From: Mesaphorura yosii
Taxonomy: Eukaryota; Arthropoda; Collembola; Poduromorpha; Tullbergiidae
Assembly (NCBI GenBank): GCA_009869945.1
Contig: WIXG01000168.1
Location: 1-64,000 of the forward strand
Direction of reading: 5' to 3'
DNA length: 64,000 nt
Shown here: piece after piece, positions 12,187-24,726 of the stretch
How the letters are laid out: each line of letters opens with the position of its first letter
Numbering within the stretch: the first letter of the stretch is position 1
The notes under the pieces: model-generated
What the model was told of the DNA's origin: nothing
Databases searched by the model: none
What the model saw: only the letters and a program-made list of their open reading frames with translations
Made by a program: the position numbers and the translations under genes

Positions 12187-12856
12187 TTAAATAAATTTTG
12201 TGGCTAGTGCGAGTAGTTTGCTGTAATCCGGTCCCTTCGCCATGGTTTTCTCTTTCAGTATCTTGCGGAGGATAATTGGGATTGGCACATGTATTCGAGT
12301 TCCTAGCGGAGTTCCATTCTCTTCTATCAGGACGATGTTATTCGAATCGCAGCGTGGTAGAAATGTCTTTTGGTTTTTCTTCACTCCGACGATGATTGCC
12401 TTCTTCATCTCACCGCGTATTGCAACCAGCACCCTATCACCTTAAAATAAAGACGCGAAAGCATATGAATGAGGTGTGTGGAGTCATTAATTACAGGCGT
12501 AGTCATTGTCCGAAGAATTTACCGATAGTTCCGACTCCTGTGTGGTTGTATACGTGAATGATCTTGGGCGGCTTCCCTTCAGCCATGGCTTGCTTGCCGA
12601 TTGGACTGTTGTCAACAACTCTGCATCGTGTCAGCTTCATCAAATGGTTGAGCTGATTGGTAGAGTGAAACAATCTTGCTTGACTAAATTGTGGACCAGT
12701 GTTCATGATCAAAGTTTCATGGGTTCGGCTCAATAAAGGTGTAAGAATTCTGCTGATAACAGCGTGTGAAGGCACCAGCTCCGAAATTGGTCTGACATTG
12801 ACCCAACTCCTGAGTGCTCCCAGTCCCACACGCGTTGAGCACAGTTTCGAACACAT
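12187..12856 (-). CDS. MRPL14: Mitochondrial ribosomal protein uL14m
   Basis: Two exons: 12856-12523 and 12440-12187, separated by an 82-nt intron; about 195 aa. The conserved uL14 core runs from LTRCRVVDNSPIG through KIIHVYNHTGVGTIG|GDRVLVAIRGEMKKAIIVG to the C-terminal GTRIHVPIP. The first ~80 residues are basic and Ser/Arg-rich without acidic clusters, consistent with a mitochondrial targeting region, though longer than in vertebrates (human protein 145 aa). A second in-frame Met at about residue 51 (MNTGPQF) could be the true start. It acts in the mitochondrial large ribosomal subunit at the subunit interface. It is convergent with SIRT2. Confidence 0.9.
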
Positions 12857-13327
12857 TTTGCTTGCCGAAACACCGAAGCCACTGTTGACACGGAACGGGC
12901 TTCTCTCAACTGCTATTCCACTTCATTTTAATGATATTAACGAAATTATGCAAAATGTGTTTCTTGAAAATTATTGGCCACGAGAAACTTTCTTCCACAA
13001 GCTATTTTTACTTTCCCACTGTTCAAGAGCTCGAGTTACAGCATCGAGTCTCATGTCATGCGTCTCATTCTAACTTTACTCGGCTTTGTTTTTGGTCACG
13101 CACACATTTTGCAAGAAATCATAGCTGGACGTGGACTTTTTGTCCCAGACAGTGGAAGGGGAAGTTGGTGACCATTAGCTGCAATTCATTGACAAGATGC
13201 CTACAAACTTTGAGATTTTTGCTTTGATATTCAAGTCCATATTCGCAAAGTGTCGAATTATTTCGCAAGATCCTACAAAAGTAACATCGGCCGAGTCATT
13301 TGGCTTATCGTGCTCCACAAATGAATT
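12857..13327. other. Divergent intergenic region MRPL14 / tetraspanin
   Basis: Lies between two head-to-head start codons (471 bases). It holds the presumed promoters. Short open frames here have no splice partner or recognisable similarity. Confidence 0.45.
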
Positions 13328-14679
13328 ATGAAGTTACCAAAATCCGTAAGCCGTGTCCTTGCTAAGAACCTGTCAAAATCGTTGGGAAAGTTTGGCCAGT
13401 CCAGTAAAACCCACACAAAGGCAGCAAAGGTTAAGGCAAAGGGGTACCTCAAGAAAACTGGCGACAATACCAAGAACAAGTACAAATCTTTTACTGATGC
13501 AAGCAGCGAGGATGAAAACGAAAAGCCCAGGCAATCAACGGTCAGAGCGAAGGCATTTTCTGGAAAGCCTGTGCCAGGGAGTGAACGAAAGAGCTCCGGG
13601 AAAAACAAGCGGACCACTTTATCCAAGCAAACTATACAAGTTTTCAGTGCCGGCTACTCCGCCAACGGGGAGGCGGAATCTTCTGACATCACCGAAGATA
13701 GCGACACGACAGATGAATACAGCACAATGGTGCGAAAGGCGGATCACCTGAGAAATCACAAGCAGAACGTGCAGAAGAGAAATCCCAACGTCAAGGCCGA
13801 AGAAAGCACCGGCGAAGGGTTCCTGTACCAATTCTTCCTCGTACTCTTATTTTTACTGGCAGTCAGTTCTGTGATTGGGTTAATATTCGTACCATTGGGC
13901 GATCAGATTGCGAAAAGATACTCCTGGTACGAGTACGAGTCAAAAGTCTCCACACTCGTCATAACCTTTGGGCTGGCAGCAGCAAGCTCGCTCGTATTGG
14001 TGTTGCTGGTTGTCCTGACGCAGCTCACCCTTCTTAAGAATGGCAGCGGAAATGCGTGCTTAATTACAATCATTGTCATTGCTTTCGTCTTTAGTCTGAT
14101 GGCATTCATTTGCTCTCTGGTACAGCAATCAAATCTGAAGTCAATGTTCGGCGAAGAATTTGATCACCTGTTTCTGGTAAGTGATACTCACTTTATGGTC
14201 CTTTCGATAGCCCGAAACCGTAAACCCTTATTATTTTGTATTCCACAGTCGTATCAGGAGGATCTTCATTCGAAAATGATCGTCGATACAGTCCAGGTCG
14301 AGTTTGAGTGCTGTGGAATCGACTCGTACACTGATTGGCACGAGATTGAACTTTCCAGGAAGTAAATCCACGCGCTGATGCAGTTTACTGTGTAATGTTT
14401 CAGAAATGTTCTAATTCATTCTCACGCAGGAGCATCCAGGGATTCGTACCCTTCAGTTGTTGCGACATGAAGTCCCAAAGACCATGCGTACATGAAAATG
14501 TCGACCAGCGAAAAATCAGTTACCGCTTCCCGGAAACTTTAACAATAAATGAACATGGCTGTCGCCACATCATGCAGCGATACTACGACGAATTCATAGT
14601 TATTGCCATTTCTCTCTCGAGCACGTACTTGGTCTTGGAGTTTGTGCTGTTCATGATGAGCTTTCTGAAATACAAATAG
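13328..14679 (+). CDS. Peripherin/ROM1-like tetraspanin with long N-terminal cytosolic tail
   Basis: Three exons: 13328-14176, 14249-14361, 14430-14679; about 403 aa. The first ~160 residues are Lys/Ser-rich and hydrophilic, an unusually long cytosolic tail for a tetraspanin. Transmembrane segments follow at about 168-190 (QFFLVLLFLLAVSSVIG), 210-235 and 245-265. A large loop then carries the tetraspanin CCG motif (FECCGIDSYTDWHEI) and the peripherin-family signature (GFVPFSCCDMKSQRPC...GC). The fourth segment is at about 375-397. The DWxEI spacing and VPFSCC..PRPC place it nearer peripherin-2/ROM1-type proteins than generic tetraspanins. Function is unassigned; these proteins organise membrane domains and form disulphide-linked oligomers. 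Intron 14177-14248 (72 nt) is in-frame and stop-free; if retained it would insert 24 residues at the start of the big loop. Confidence 0.83.
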
Positions 14680-14718
14680 AAGCGATCTGGCGATACCTCG
14701 CACAATGAACAATGGGAG

Positions 14719-14724
14719 AATAAA
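14719..14724 (+). terminator. Poly(A) signal, peripherin-like tetraspanin
   Basis: AATAAA 40 nt after the stop codon. Confidence 0.5.
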
Positions 14725-14761
14725 ATTCTGAATCATTTCGATTCATTCGATTCAGTTGAGC

Positions 14762-14767
14762 TTTATT
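14762..14767 (-). terminator. Poly(A) signal, CPSF2
   Basis: AATAAA on the minus strand about 62 nt past the CPSF2 stop. It faces the tetraspanin signal at 14719-14724, with only 37 bases between them. Confidence 0.5.
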
Positions 14768-14828
14768 TTCTAAAATGCATAATTCCTTGTGATTATAAAT
14801 ATCAGCCAATACGTCTACAAACGCTGGG

Positions 14829-17800
14829 TTATAAAATTGCATATTGCTCGTAGAGTAAATCCCGAATTACATAATATTCGTCGCATACACAACCTTCCAT
14901 CATGAGTCTTCCAGCTTCTTGCTGCAAAATAAGTGGGGAATCCGATTCCAATCAAAAACCTCAGAGAGCTCAATTTATCAGTGACAGCGCTTACCCTTCG
15001 GAGGGAAATGGTTCCATTCGCACACCAAAGAACTCCGCCAGAGAATTCTGACGAAATGTTGTTCTTTGACAAGATTTGTTTGAAGTCTGATAATTTGAGG
15101 TCGTTTATAAAGACTGATGGATGTGGCGGAAGCTGTGGAGGTAAATGTTTAATGCAAACGACACTCGATTCCAAAGCAATGCAAAAACGTGTTGAACTAA
15201 AACACTTACATCAGAAGTAGGCAACGGTACCAAAGTCGGTACGCTCTCCTCGATTGCATCCTCGATTTTCACTTTATGGGTGTCTTTCTCATGTGCCTCG
15301 TCATCATGCAGGTTAATTTGCCCGTCAATCCATGCCAGTTCAGCGTCTTTGCCCCTCTTAAACACTAAAGAAGACACAAGAGCGTCCTTGAGTTTGACTT
15401 GGTAAATGTTGCTTTCAGTCGTCACATCCATAATCTTATTTGCATTTGATGCAATAAAAATTTTCGACTCTGGTGATGCTTTCCTGCAAATGTCGCTTAA
15501 AATTGTTGCAGAATGTTCTGATCCCCGTGTAATAACCAGTCTTCTAGGTTTCATCTGAGAAATAATCATAATTAAGGACGAGACATTATATGGTAGAGAT
15601 AGATAGAGTACCTGCTCTATGATCTTCTGAATGGACTCGCCGTCTGATCTTCCCTCAAAGTCGATAAATTGAATCTGGCAATTCACTGCAAACGATTGCT
15701 TTGAGACCACACATTTTGTTGGCTGTTCATCTTCTGCTACAAATAACTTCGACGCCTTGTTTGATTTAATACTGACGTTAGAGTCTGGAACAGTTTCAGC
15801 GACAACAAAATCCTCAGGCCTGAAAACGTCACAAGTGCTCGTTTAAATAATCGTCACCCAACTTTCTTTTAGCATTGCATTACCGAATGAACTCTCCATA
15901 CTCATCATATTTAATTTTCTCTTCAAAATACGGATAAATCGGGTACTTGGATCTGGACGACTTAAATATGCCGACTTCAACTTTAGACTCCATTCCCGCT
16001 TTAATAAATAAGTCATGGCTAATTCGATTTCCATGAAACACGCCAGTTATCTTGATTTCTGCATCGGAATCATCGTCTGAGTCGTCAGAATCCAACATTG
16101 TCTCCCTATTCAAATTAATTCGGTTAAGTTGTTATTGTTATACACGGAAACATCACAACATACAACACACCACAGTCTAGCAAACTGGAGCTCATTCAGT
16201 ATGCAAAAGCAATTACATTATTAAAGCAAGCGCCTGGGGTTATTATTATTATTATTATTACAGTTAATAGCATTTTCATACTCAAACTCAAGCTGTAAGA
16301 CAGAAGCCAGGCAGTTAAAAATTAAGGAATGTGACCTCGTCTGATAAGAATATAAAAACTTAGAATTCACCTCTTCTCTTTCTTGATGCGGTACTCCTTT
16401 TCTCTTTCCAGTCGGTAATACTCGTCCAATTCCCTGCCCTCGAGTTTAACTTTCTGCTTCACAATCAGCTCGACAACTTTGGGTGAAGGGTCGTCAATTA
16501 GGAGTCGCCCTAATGTGCCAGGATTTGTCCGCGTTGTAAGGATAACACAATTTCGAACATCCTGACACCATTGCATGAAAAGATCTCTGGAGAAACCTGA
16601 TTCCAGATCCGGTGTGCTTGCTAAAACTACTTTTGGTGATGGAATCTTGTTAAGCTCCGCCATACTGTGACAAATGTGTAGATTCTTAAACTGAAAAGGG
16701 TTGTTTCTTGCACCTTCGAAGCTTCGCATCAATTTATCACTCATCCATTCAATCTAAACACAGATCACCATTTTTGAAATAAACTTCATAAGTGCATCTT
16801 CTCGTGAAGGCAGCTTCGCTTACCATTAGTTTGGCAAATTCAATGACATTAAATGCAACATTATTTAAGAGTGCAAGGGAAAAGGCTGCCAATCCGGACT
16901 CTTTGTTCCTCCATAGCTGGTCCAGCATATGAGCCAGTTCGAGGACACGACCTGCCGTATCCACTGCTAACAGCACATTGCCACCATGCCGAAGTGTTTG
17001 CAAGATCTTGGCTATAAAACAGATAAAAATTACAGCATGTCCTGCGCGTAGGTATTTCCATGAAGATTAGCGCCTTACTCATTAGTTGCTCGTCCCGGGT
17101 TCGTCGTCTTTCTTGGGTATACGTGACATTATAGCAGTCAGTAATGAACAACGAAGGTCGTTGAATCTTCTCTAATTCACACCCATTTAAATGTCTTTCT
17201 TTCTTATGATTGAAGTCCACAGCGTAGTAGATATCTTCTTCTCCGACTTTCACGATCTTCCAAATTGTGCCGCCTATCATGTGGCCTCCAGGTAATGGTG
17301 TTATTGTTAATCCGTATCCCTTACCTAGAGAGCCAAGACGCACATGCAATCATAACCGTGAGAAGACCGTGATCGTGATGTGATTAGCGAGTTTGCTTCG
17401 AATTGCAAACGTACCCTTCAAGTTGAGGCTCTGGTTGTACTTTAACTGCACCATTTTATCAAAAGCGGAATCCACATCATCCAAATCAAAGAACTGAAAA
17501 TCTTCTACAGCTGATTTGGAGAGTACGAAATCGTAAAGAAACATTTGCCCCATTTTGTACACTGGGACGGTTGCATAAATGGGACAGTTGAGACCACATT
17601 TTCCCACTAGATAAGGCAGTGCTCCTATGTGCTGCAAATCTGGGTGAGTAATCAGGACTGCGTCAATGCGATTAATGTACCTGGAAAAGTAACCAATGAA
17701 TGATAATAGCGTCTGTGCTCATATTCAACTATTAAATATCATTTTCCCTGGCACGGCGTGGGGCATGAGAACGGTTTGTGATAGAAACTTACTTTTTAAT

Positions 17801-17950
17801 GTCTTTGATATAGGTATCTTCAATGTCCAGCGATTCATCCCAGCCGCAATCGAGAAGAACATGGAACTCATCAATTTGTAGAATGTAACAGGGAGACGTT
17901 TCACTTCCGGCTAGGCCGGACAGGCCATGAAGGCGAATGATGGATGTCAT
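14829..17950 (-). CDS. CPSF2: Cleavage and polyadenylation specificity factor subunit 2 (CPSF100)
   Basis: Ten exons (5' to 3'): 17950-17793, 17680-17415, 17324-17079, 17011-16824, 16753-16371, 16105-15884, 15819-15612, 15554-15210, 15132-14995, 14921-14829; about 748 aa (human 782). Landmarks: [12 protein letters not shown] at the start, metallo-beta-lactamase fold ~1-250, beta-CASP region ([29 protein letters not shown]), [19 protein letters not shown], and C-terminal [12 protein letters not shown]. Where the nuclease CPSF73 has HxHxDH, this protein has HPDLQH, so the zinc site is degenerate, as is normal for CPSF100. It is a structural partner of CPSF73 in the nuclear pre-mRNA 3'-end processing complex. 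Intron 15555-15611 is only 57 nt, in-frame and stop-free. Intron 16106-16370 carries a (TTA)7 tract. Confidence 0.95.
16240..16260 (+). repeat. (TTA)7 microsatellite
   Basis: Seven uninterrupted TTA units inside CPSF2 intron 5. A likely length-variable marker. Confidence 0.9.
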
Positions 17951-18900
17951 GGCTAGCTGGCAATAACTCCTTCACTGCCAACTGCTGCCCTTCCCGATGG
18001 TCACCGGTGAACTCACTTAAGTTAGCTTGTGTAAGCCAACGATTGGTGAAATGCTGCCCTTCTGATGTCCCGTCCCGTTTTCTTGTGTCTCAATTAACTT
18101 TTAACCATGCGAAATGCGTCTTCATGCTATAGTTCAGCCTTCTAACGAATTTAGATGACTGGGGCTAGAATTCATCAAAAGAATCATCTAATAACATGAA
18201 AAAATTATCGAAACTTATCAATTGAGTGATTCTTCTTTCGCTTGGCACAATATTACCGTACACCGTTAAGCGTCGGAGAAAGTCCGGTTCATAAATCGAG
18301 CCGAAAGTTTTTTTGCACTTTGAACGCACTTTATAAAGTACCGCCTAGACAGTCGTTGAGTCTTTGTGCTATGAATGTGCCGACTTTCGTACAGGAGCAG
18401 GAGTCGATGGAATCTTGAGAATACGATGAAATATCGGAATTTAATTGATGATCAACGATCACGAAGGTGCTCAAGCAAGCAGTCATATTTATTCATCGAG
18501 TTAAAACTACCGTTCATAGCGCAAATGATCAATTGAAAGCATAGCATTGCCAGAAAGATTATATCATCGAGCAAATTGATTCAGGCTTCCATGTTTCTTG
18601 TGTTATGTTGGTGCGACAGGTTATAATAATTCATAAGCTTAACGTTTCATTAAAGGAATACACGAACCACTTCAATACGCGTAAATTATTTGTCTTTTCA
18701 TAGCTTGTAGTTTGTGCAAGGGATCATTTTGCAAAAGTATAACTTCATGAACACATGCTTAATAGTGCTATATTCGGAATTCAACTAAAAAGTCTTGCGA
18801 TTACGTATATTTGTGTCAAAGTCAAAGGTTCACATCTTGGATTTTCTATTAAAAGTGAGGCAATGGGTAATTGCTACGCAAAGCTTGGAAATGGAAAGCG
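17951..18900. other. Intergenic region between CPSF2 start and ECD end
   Basis: Contains the CPSF2 promoter side and the ECD 3' UTR side. I see no gene. A 12-bp perfect palindrome with a TATAAA core lies at 18328-18339 (ACTTTATAAAGT), without a matching open frame or initiator. Confidence 0.45.
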
Positions 18901-21741
18901 TTATTTTTTAGCTTTCGAAATATCAAAGCCAACTCCCCGCAGCAAGTTAGACGAAGGACCGAAGGGCGTGTCTTGACTACGAAATGACTCCAACATATTC
19001 TTTAGAGTGTAAAGATCCACTTGAACCGGCTCAAAAGCCTCGATGTCATCGAACTCGTCCGGTTCAGTAGGATCCTCATCTATTGGGGTCGCTGTGTTTG
19101 AGGAAGAAGTAGAGGCAATTACTGCGGCAGCGCCACGTGAAGTGGAAGGCCCAGCGGAAGAGGTTGAGGGACTCGAATCGGAAAATGTCCGCCCAACTTC
19201 TGTGCGCGTCAACTCTTCGTCCATGCGCTTCATTAACTGATGAATCTTTGAGTTTTTGCTGAAGGGGTACTTTTTTTTTATTTCCTCAAAGTTGAGATAC
19301 TCTTCTTCGTCGCTGAACGAATCGTCTTCGCTGGAGTCCCATTCAGCTTCCTTTTTCTGAAGATCTGTAAATGTAAGAATGAATTTAAGATCAAGACTCA
19401 AGAATTTATGAACGCCGAACAATTTACGAGTGCCTTAACTAGTTTTCCTTAATCTTAGTTTAAACTACTTTACCTAATAGCAATTTGTCCATCGCATCAA
19501 CGAAATCATCTGCGCGAAAGTCAAAAGGCTCGTCGTCTCCCATTTTCTTCTTGGGCTTGGGCTCCAAAAATCCGTTTAATTTCTCAAGCCTAGTAGCCTT
19601 ACCCTTCCTGAAGACATTAGAAACATCAATTGTCAGTGCCTAGCATTTATTTATACTACTGGTGGAATGTACTATAATCTTACTTGGGCACTTCAACCCC
19701 TTCTAGATTTGATTTTTGTGACATGAATTGCTTCAACTTGGTTGGAATCTCTTCTAGTTTAAAGTCAGAGACCTTCGCTTGAAATTGCGCCTCTAACATG
19801 GACTCAAAATCGTCAGGATTCACCTCCAACCATGAGTCGTCTAACCGACATAAAACAAAATGCACAACTATTTTCACAGGGCAAGAATATGCCAGTAATA
19901 TGTTCTGATCAATACCATCATCGGGTGGAAGGGTGTGACTCTCTTTCTTCAATGCTTCGAAATCCACTTGAGTGATTGTTTTGACTAAATGATGAAGTTC
20001 ATGTATTGCCAAATCTTCCGTGAGCATGAATTCGGACGAACAACACGACATGTCGCCCAAGTCGCCAGATTCTGGACAACCCACGATGTGACCAAGTGAA
20101 GCTTGGTAGTTCTTTGAAAAGAATGTTTTCGCCTTCTCCTCCAGCTCCATGTAAGGCTTTGAAAATTCTAGATAGTTCTTGTAATATCCCAGCGACTTTA
20201 ACTTTTCGTTATAACGAGCCCATGTCTTCGAGGGCGGAAATTCTTCAGTGAAGTTTGGATCTGATGTCGTACTCCTGCACATGGGATTTGCTCTTGACAA
20301 TAGAATTTCGAAGCCCGTCGTCTGAAAGTGGAAGATTTCAGTAACCATTGAACGACTGAACTCAGTTTTGAGATTTTAGATAATGTTGTGGTTTACCAAT
20401 TTTGCGCCTAAACTGTGGCCATTGAACTCCGACGACGTTGGCCTTGGAAATCCCCAACCAACTTTTGGGTCTGGTCGATAATCTTGCTTCGATAGCATTG
20501 CGTGCATGGTTCTTGTTAATCGAACTCGGGCTTTAACAAGAGATTCGCCGGGTTTGAAATTCTTCATAAACCTTGCAGTCTACAAAATCAAAAGGCCAAT
20601 GGTAAGGTTAAAATTTGGGGAGGTATCCTGTAATACGCGTTACCTTCATATCAATGGGATCTCTGTAGTAAAACGCTTGAACAGCTGCAGACACTAAATC
20701 TGGCCGTAGTTTTAAAATCAGAGCTAACTTTGGTGGAAGCATCATGTTTGTATGCTGGAAGCTACTGGCTATTTTCTCAGGGTAATTTCCAATTCTCTTT
20801 ATTATCGTCCTTTGAATAGCGTCACTTGCGAGCGTTGCTTCGGAATAGTTAGTGATGATCTTTATGATTTCACTTATGGAAGGGGGTCCAGACGGTAGGA
20901 GGGACAATAAATCTGCATATTCACTGGAAGCTGCTGATGGAATGGGAATGATATGTATTTTTCCACGGTACAGATAAACCTGTAATATTTGAGAAGCATC
21001 GTATCGTAGAATTTAGTTATGACTTATTCGCAAGAATGCTTAGAAATGAAGAAATGGAATTACACACCCTCTGAAGACAAGTTGAATCAGACTCAGCCCA
21101 ATCAGGTAAATCGTTTGCTGCTTCAATCAATAGAAATTCCCCATCATTGTCAGCAACCCTGCAGATGAGACCATGAGCAGATTGACAATAAATAAACATT
21201 TTCTTTATGAAACGTTCTCAAGCTTCGAGATATGGCTGACTTACCGTATGATAATATCAGGAAATTGCTCGGTCAGTTTAAGCAGAATGTAAACAATGAA
21301 CCATTCATCTTCAACGTTTTCAGCATATCGAGTGAGCCCATGAAAATAAGGAACTCCAGCGTTCTGTTCACCTTTACTTCCACCGCTACTAAGAATTTTT
21401 CTTAGAACAAATGGTTCCTTTTGCCAAATGTAGTCACCAATTAAATTCAGTACAGAAGCATTAATCGTCAGGAACAATTCGTTGAACCGAAGTATTTGAC
21501 TCGTCTCTTCCTGCAGGTTCGTAGGCTCAGGTTCCCCATTTTTATCGACGCCATTACCGCAGTTGAACTTCTTGTCGCTTCCATTTTGTTGCACGTCACG
21601 TCCTTGAGATTCATCAACAGTACAGCCGTTTCCATTTGGTTTTTCCAGAATTTCACTGATTGTAGTTGGAAAGATAAAATATTCCACAAAATCGTCCTGA
21701 TTTTCACACCTTAGAACATCGCTAAGAGTAGTTCCTTCCAT
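18901..21741 (-). CDS. ECD: Ecdysoneless homologue (ECD/SGT1-like)
   Basis: Seven exons (5' to 3'): 21741-21245, 21158-21068, 20979-20644, 20579-20397, 20321-19684, 19607-19474, 19364-18901; about 780 aa (human 644). The N-terminal signature VEYFIFP, then IWQKEPFVL, DEWFIVYILLKLTEQFP, NDGEFLLIEAANDLPDWA, KIHIIPIPS, LLSLLPSGPPSI and WLEVNPDDFESMLE define the ecdysoneless family. The acidic C-terminus has SSEDDSFSDEEEY and a final PSSNLLRGVGFD motif. A lineage-specific Asn/Gly/Asp-rich insert (~50 residues) lies between VEYFIFP and IWQKEP. ECD supports R2TP/PRPF8-dependent spliceosome assembly, p53/cell-cycle control in mammals and ecdysteroid production in flies. It lies head-to-tail with CPSF2 and CSN4, all on the minus strand. 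Confidence 0.93.
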
Positions 21742-22567
21742 TGTTCACACTTCTCAATTGGCAAGCACAATAAATTAAATGCAGCGATACAACTGATAAT
21801 CGACGTACTACAGCGGATGCTTATTTGGTGTAAAGTTAAATTAAATCATGACAGTTTAGGATGTAGCTGAATTCAAGAAATTCAAGATAAAGACGTAGAG
21901 TTTAGTACACACGTCAAAGCTGATAATCTTCCAGCCTTCTAATTATGCAGGGGCGAATTATTCTACGAGGGATCGGTCAGATTTTAATTATTAATGAGTG
22001 GATCTCTGAAACGATCAGCGTGAAGGTAATAAACTCTCTGCGCGACACTGCCGCTTCTTTATTTCGCGGAGAGCGCAGAGATCGCATCACACAAACTACA
22101 ATACGGCTCGTGAGACGACTCACACATGTGCGAAATGTACACAATCCGAATGGGTTAAAAATAGAGATTTGTGTTTTACTTTTACGCTACTCTTGGGTTG
22201 GGTCAATGAAATGTACACAAGATAAAACCGCTTCAGTGTAGACCGCTGAGCTAAGCCCACCACGGATAAGGGAGCACAACCGTGTTAACTTTAACATTTA
22301 AGATGTCATTTAACTCTGACCCAAATTTCGAGTTAAATCTTCAGCACTGTACGGAAGTGTGGAATGTGGAATCAAGGCCCGAGTTGAGATGTTGAGATTC
22401 GCACAAGTGTGCGATATTTATTTATTTAACAGCTCTTCTCTTTTGTGGCATTAGTTTTTCTTGATCCCACACATTTATTTACACAATTATGTTTAGAGAA
22501 TATATCCAAGTTGGACAAAGACAGGAGTTTTCTCCGAATAACTACTACACAAGTAAAAATGCAAAGC
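21742..22567. other. Intergenic region between ECD start and CSN4 end
   Basis: Includes two minus-strand AATAAA copies at 22417-22426 that fit the CSN4 3' end, and presumed ECD promoter sequence. A minus-strand stretch around 22240-22260 resembles a tRNA A-box but has no B-box. I see no gene. Confidence 0.45.
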
Positions 22568-24156
22568 CTACGACATCTGCTCTTCGGAATACTTTGCTAT
22601 CCAATCTGGGGCAACTGTGGAGATCTTTTCAATAATTTGATTAACGTCGTAGCATAGAGACTGAATCTGTTTGTCCCAATGAGGAAGGCATTCTCGTTTT
22701 TCAAAATAAACTACAGATTCGATCTGATCAATATGGCCATACATCCGGTTCTCGGTAATCATTTGTGAGGCGATTTTCTCAGCTTTCTCTTGAGGAATCT
22801 CCAGCAGAGCTCCAAGCTCGGAGAATAGAATATTGTTGTAGAGCTTACTGGCAGCGAGAAGATTATGTTCCACAACGGCACGCTGTAACAAAGCAAGTTA
22901 TAGATTTGAGGAGGCTCAAGTAAAAGAACAAAGGATTCACGCGCTTTACCTCCAGAATTGTCGACCCATCTGCAGTTGTGGCCTTCTGATGCGGTTGCAG
23001 CAAACTCTCAAATTCAATTAACTCAGCCTTGCGTATGATTCTTTCCAAGTACATTTTCTCCAAGATATTAAAGGCTGGAAGATTCTGACATCTTTCGTCC
23101 TTGAACAATGTTCCTAGCATTCGACTGCGTTGTTGTCCCGCTGAAGCCAGTATGGTGCAAATTAATGCCTTTGTCAAAGATTCCAGACGCTCTTCTTCGG
23201 CAATAATAGGACGATATGAAAGTTCGTTGTAACGCTGCGCGGCTTCAATGAATTTTCTGCGATAATCCAGCACGCGTGCATAATTCACCTTGTACAAAAT
23301 CTGCAGCTTCTCGTCTTTTGATTCATTCTGTTAAAACAATTCAATTTGTAAAGGGCACACCTCATTTTAGCAGGGTCTGGGTCGTCGGACGGAATTACCT
23401 GAAGTAACGATGCGCGATTAATGTACGCTTCAGCTTGGACAGCGTCATCGTCTTCCAAGTACAACCGTGCAATTTTCAAATATGTGTCTAACTTGTAATC
23501 GACCGTATATTGTCTGTAGTCAAATCAGCATATATAGTATGCGACATTTCTACAAGTCGTGAGAAGTCTGGTACGAAGAGAAATTCGCTTACTTTTGACC
23601 GGTTTCTAGTGGTATGCCAGCTAGTATTACCGCCGCTTCCTTCCATTCCTCGCGGTTCTGGTAGATTTGTGATAAATGCTGTCTGATCGATGCCACTTGT
23701 TCTTCGAAAGAAATTGCTCTAGGTTGTACCTGTGAACGAATTCGTTTTCAATTATAGTTTCTTTGCAGCCAAAATCATGGCTTCGTTCGAACAAACGAAC
23801 CTTCTCTAAGGTGTGATGGGAAACTTGTCGTGCAATTTCATCTGGAATCCGCGTGAGCGCAGTTGCAACGTCGGTAAGGATCAGTCGGGATACAACAAGA
23901 GAAACATTCTCGTTGACCACTGTGAAATATGTTAATATCATAACTCCAGTCATTACAGTACGAGCAACTACAGAAAAAAGATCTTACTTTGATCAACAAG
24001 CAGGGAAAGACTTTCTGACAAATCTCCTTCAGGCCCCTTGGAAATTGCTTCTAAAATAGTTCGGTATCGATCCGCTTGCTCTTTATGCGATCCACTTGTA
24101 TTTCCAGCCGCATTTTGCAGCTGTGTTTTGACAGCAGCTATTCCAATTCCAGCCAT
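22568..24156 (-). CDS. COPS4: COP9 signalosome complex subunit 4
   Basis: Six exons (5' to 3'): 24156-23988, 23919-23801, 23729-23593, 23513-23399, 23327-22950, 22882-22568; about 410 aa (human 406). Near-diagnostic strings: [100 protein letters not shown], and the PCI winged-helix region [24 protein letters not shown]4 is a PCI subunit of the COP9 signalosome, which removes NEDD8 from cullins. The start is the Met of MAGIGIAAV; the frame stays open upstream but without ATG. It is divergent from POLDIP2. Confidence 0.96.
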
Positions 24157-24726
24157 TATGACGAAGGTTAATTTTGCACAGGAAGTAACAAGCAAGCTAT
24201 GCACAAGAGGCAAGATAAAAGTTAGAATATTTGTGAACTAATTAAGTTCATGTTTAAATGTTACCTTTTGAACGGATTGAATATTTACTGCGTTTATGAA
24301 CTGCCTTTCCCACTTTGCACATGCACGTCTTAATAATAATACAACACTAAACAATATTCGGATTAAATGACCCACTTTACTGAATTATTTTACAAAAAGG
24401 AATGAATTGTGAATTAATTAGCCGGTATAAACTTTGTTAGCCGCAAACTGGCTAACTGACTGTTCAATAAATTGGCAAGGCTTCTAAGAATTGAGTTCAA
24501 AACACCGCATAAAAGAATTCATAAACACGGTATAATGCTGTGCTCCTCACGAAAGCAAGACATCCTTTCCCAACTCGGCATTTTGACTTTGTGTACTATT
24601 TTCTGGACTTTTAAAACCATCATCTGCTGATAAAATGAACTCAGTTAACGTGGCTCGGCGAATTCAGAGCAATTAAAATTCAGGTCTAGCGATTAAAATA
24701 TATCAGATTCCGTGAGCGAAGAAAGA
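24157..24726. promoter_or_regulatory. Divergent upstream region COPS4 / POLDIP2
   Basis: The 570 bases between two head-to-head start codons hold no other open frame and must contain both transcription starts. No strong TATA/initiator pair was recognised. Confidence 0.45.

Noticed and set aside
13619-13831. Minus-strand frame opposite the tetraspanin N-terminus
   Set aside because: Shadow of the plus-strand coding sequence; no start or splice support.
16200-16370. Alternative exon in the 265-nt CPSF2 intron
   Set aside because: No frame-compatible AG...GT segment with sense coding; only the TTA microsatellite stands out.
21945-22241. 98-codon plus-strand open frame between ECD and CSN4
   Set aside because: No recognisable similarity, no splice partner and no poly(A) signal in register.
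22190-22265. tRNA-like A-box on the minus strand
   Set aside because: TAGCTCAGCGG matches an A-box, but no B-box (GGTTCRA) or cloverleaf follows at the proper distance.
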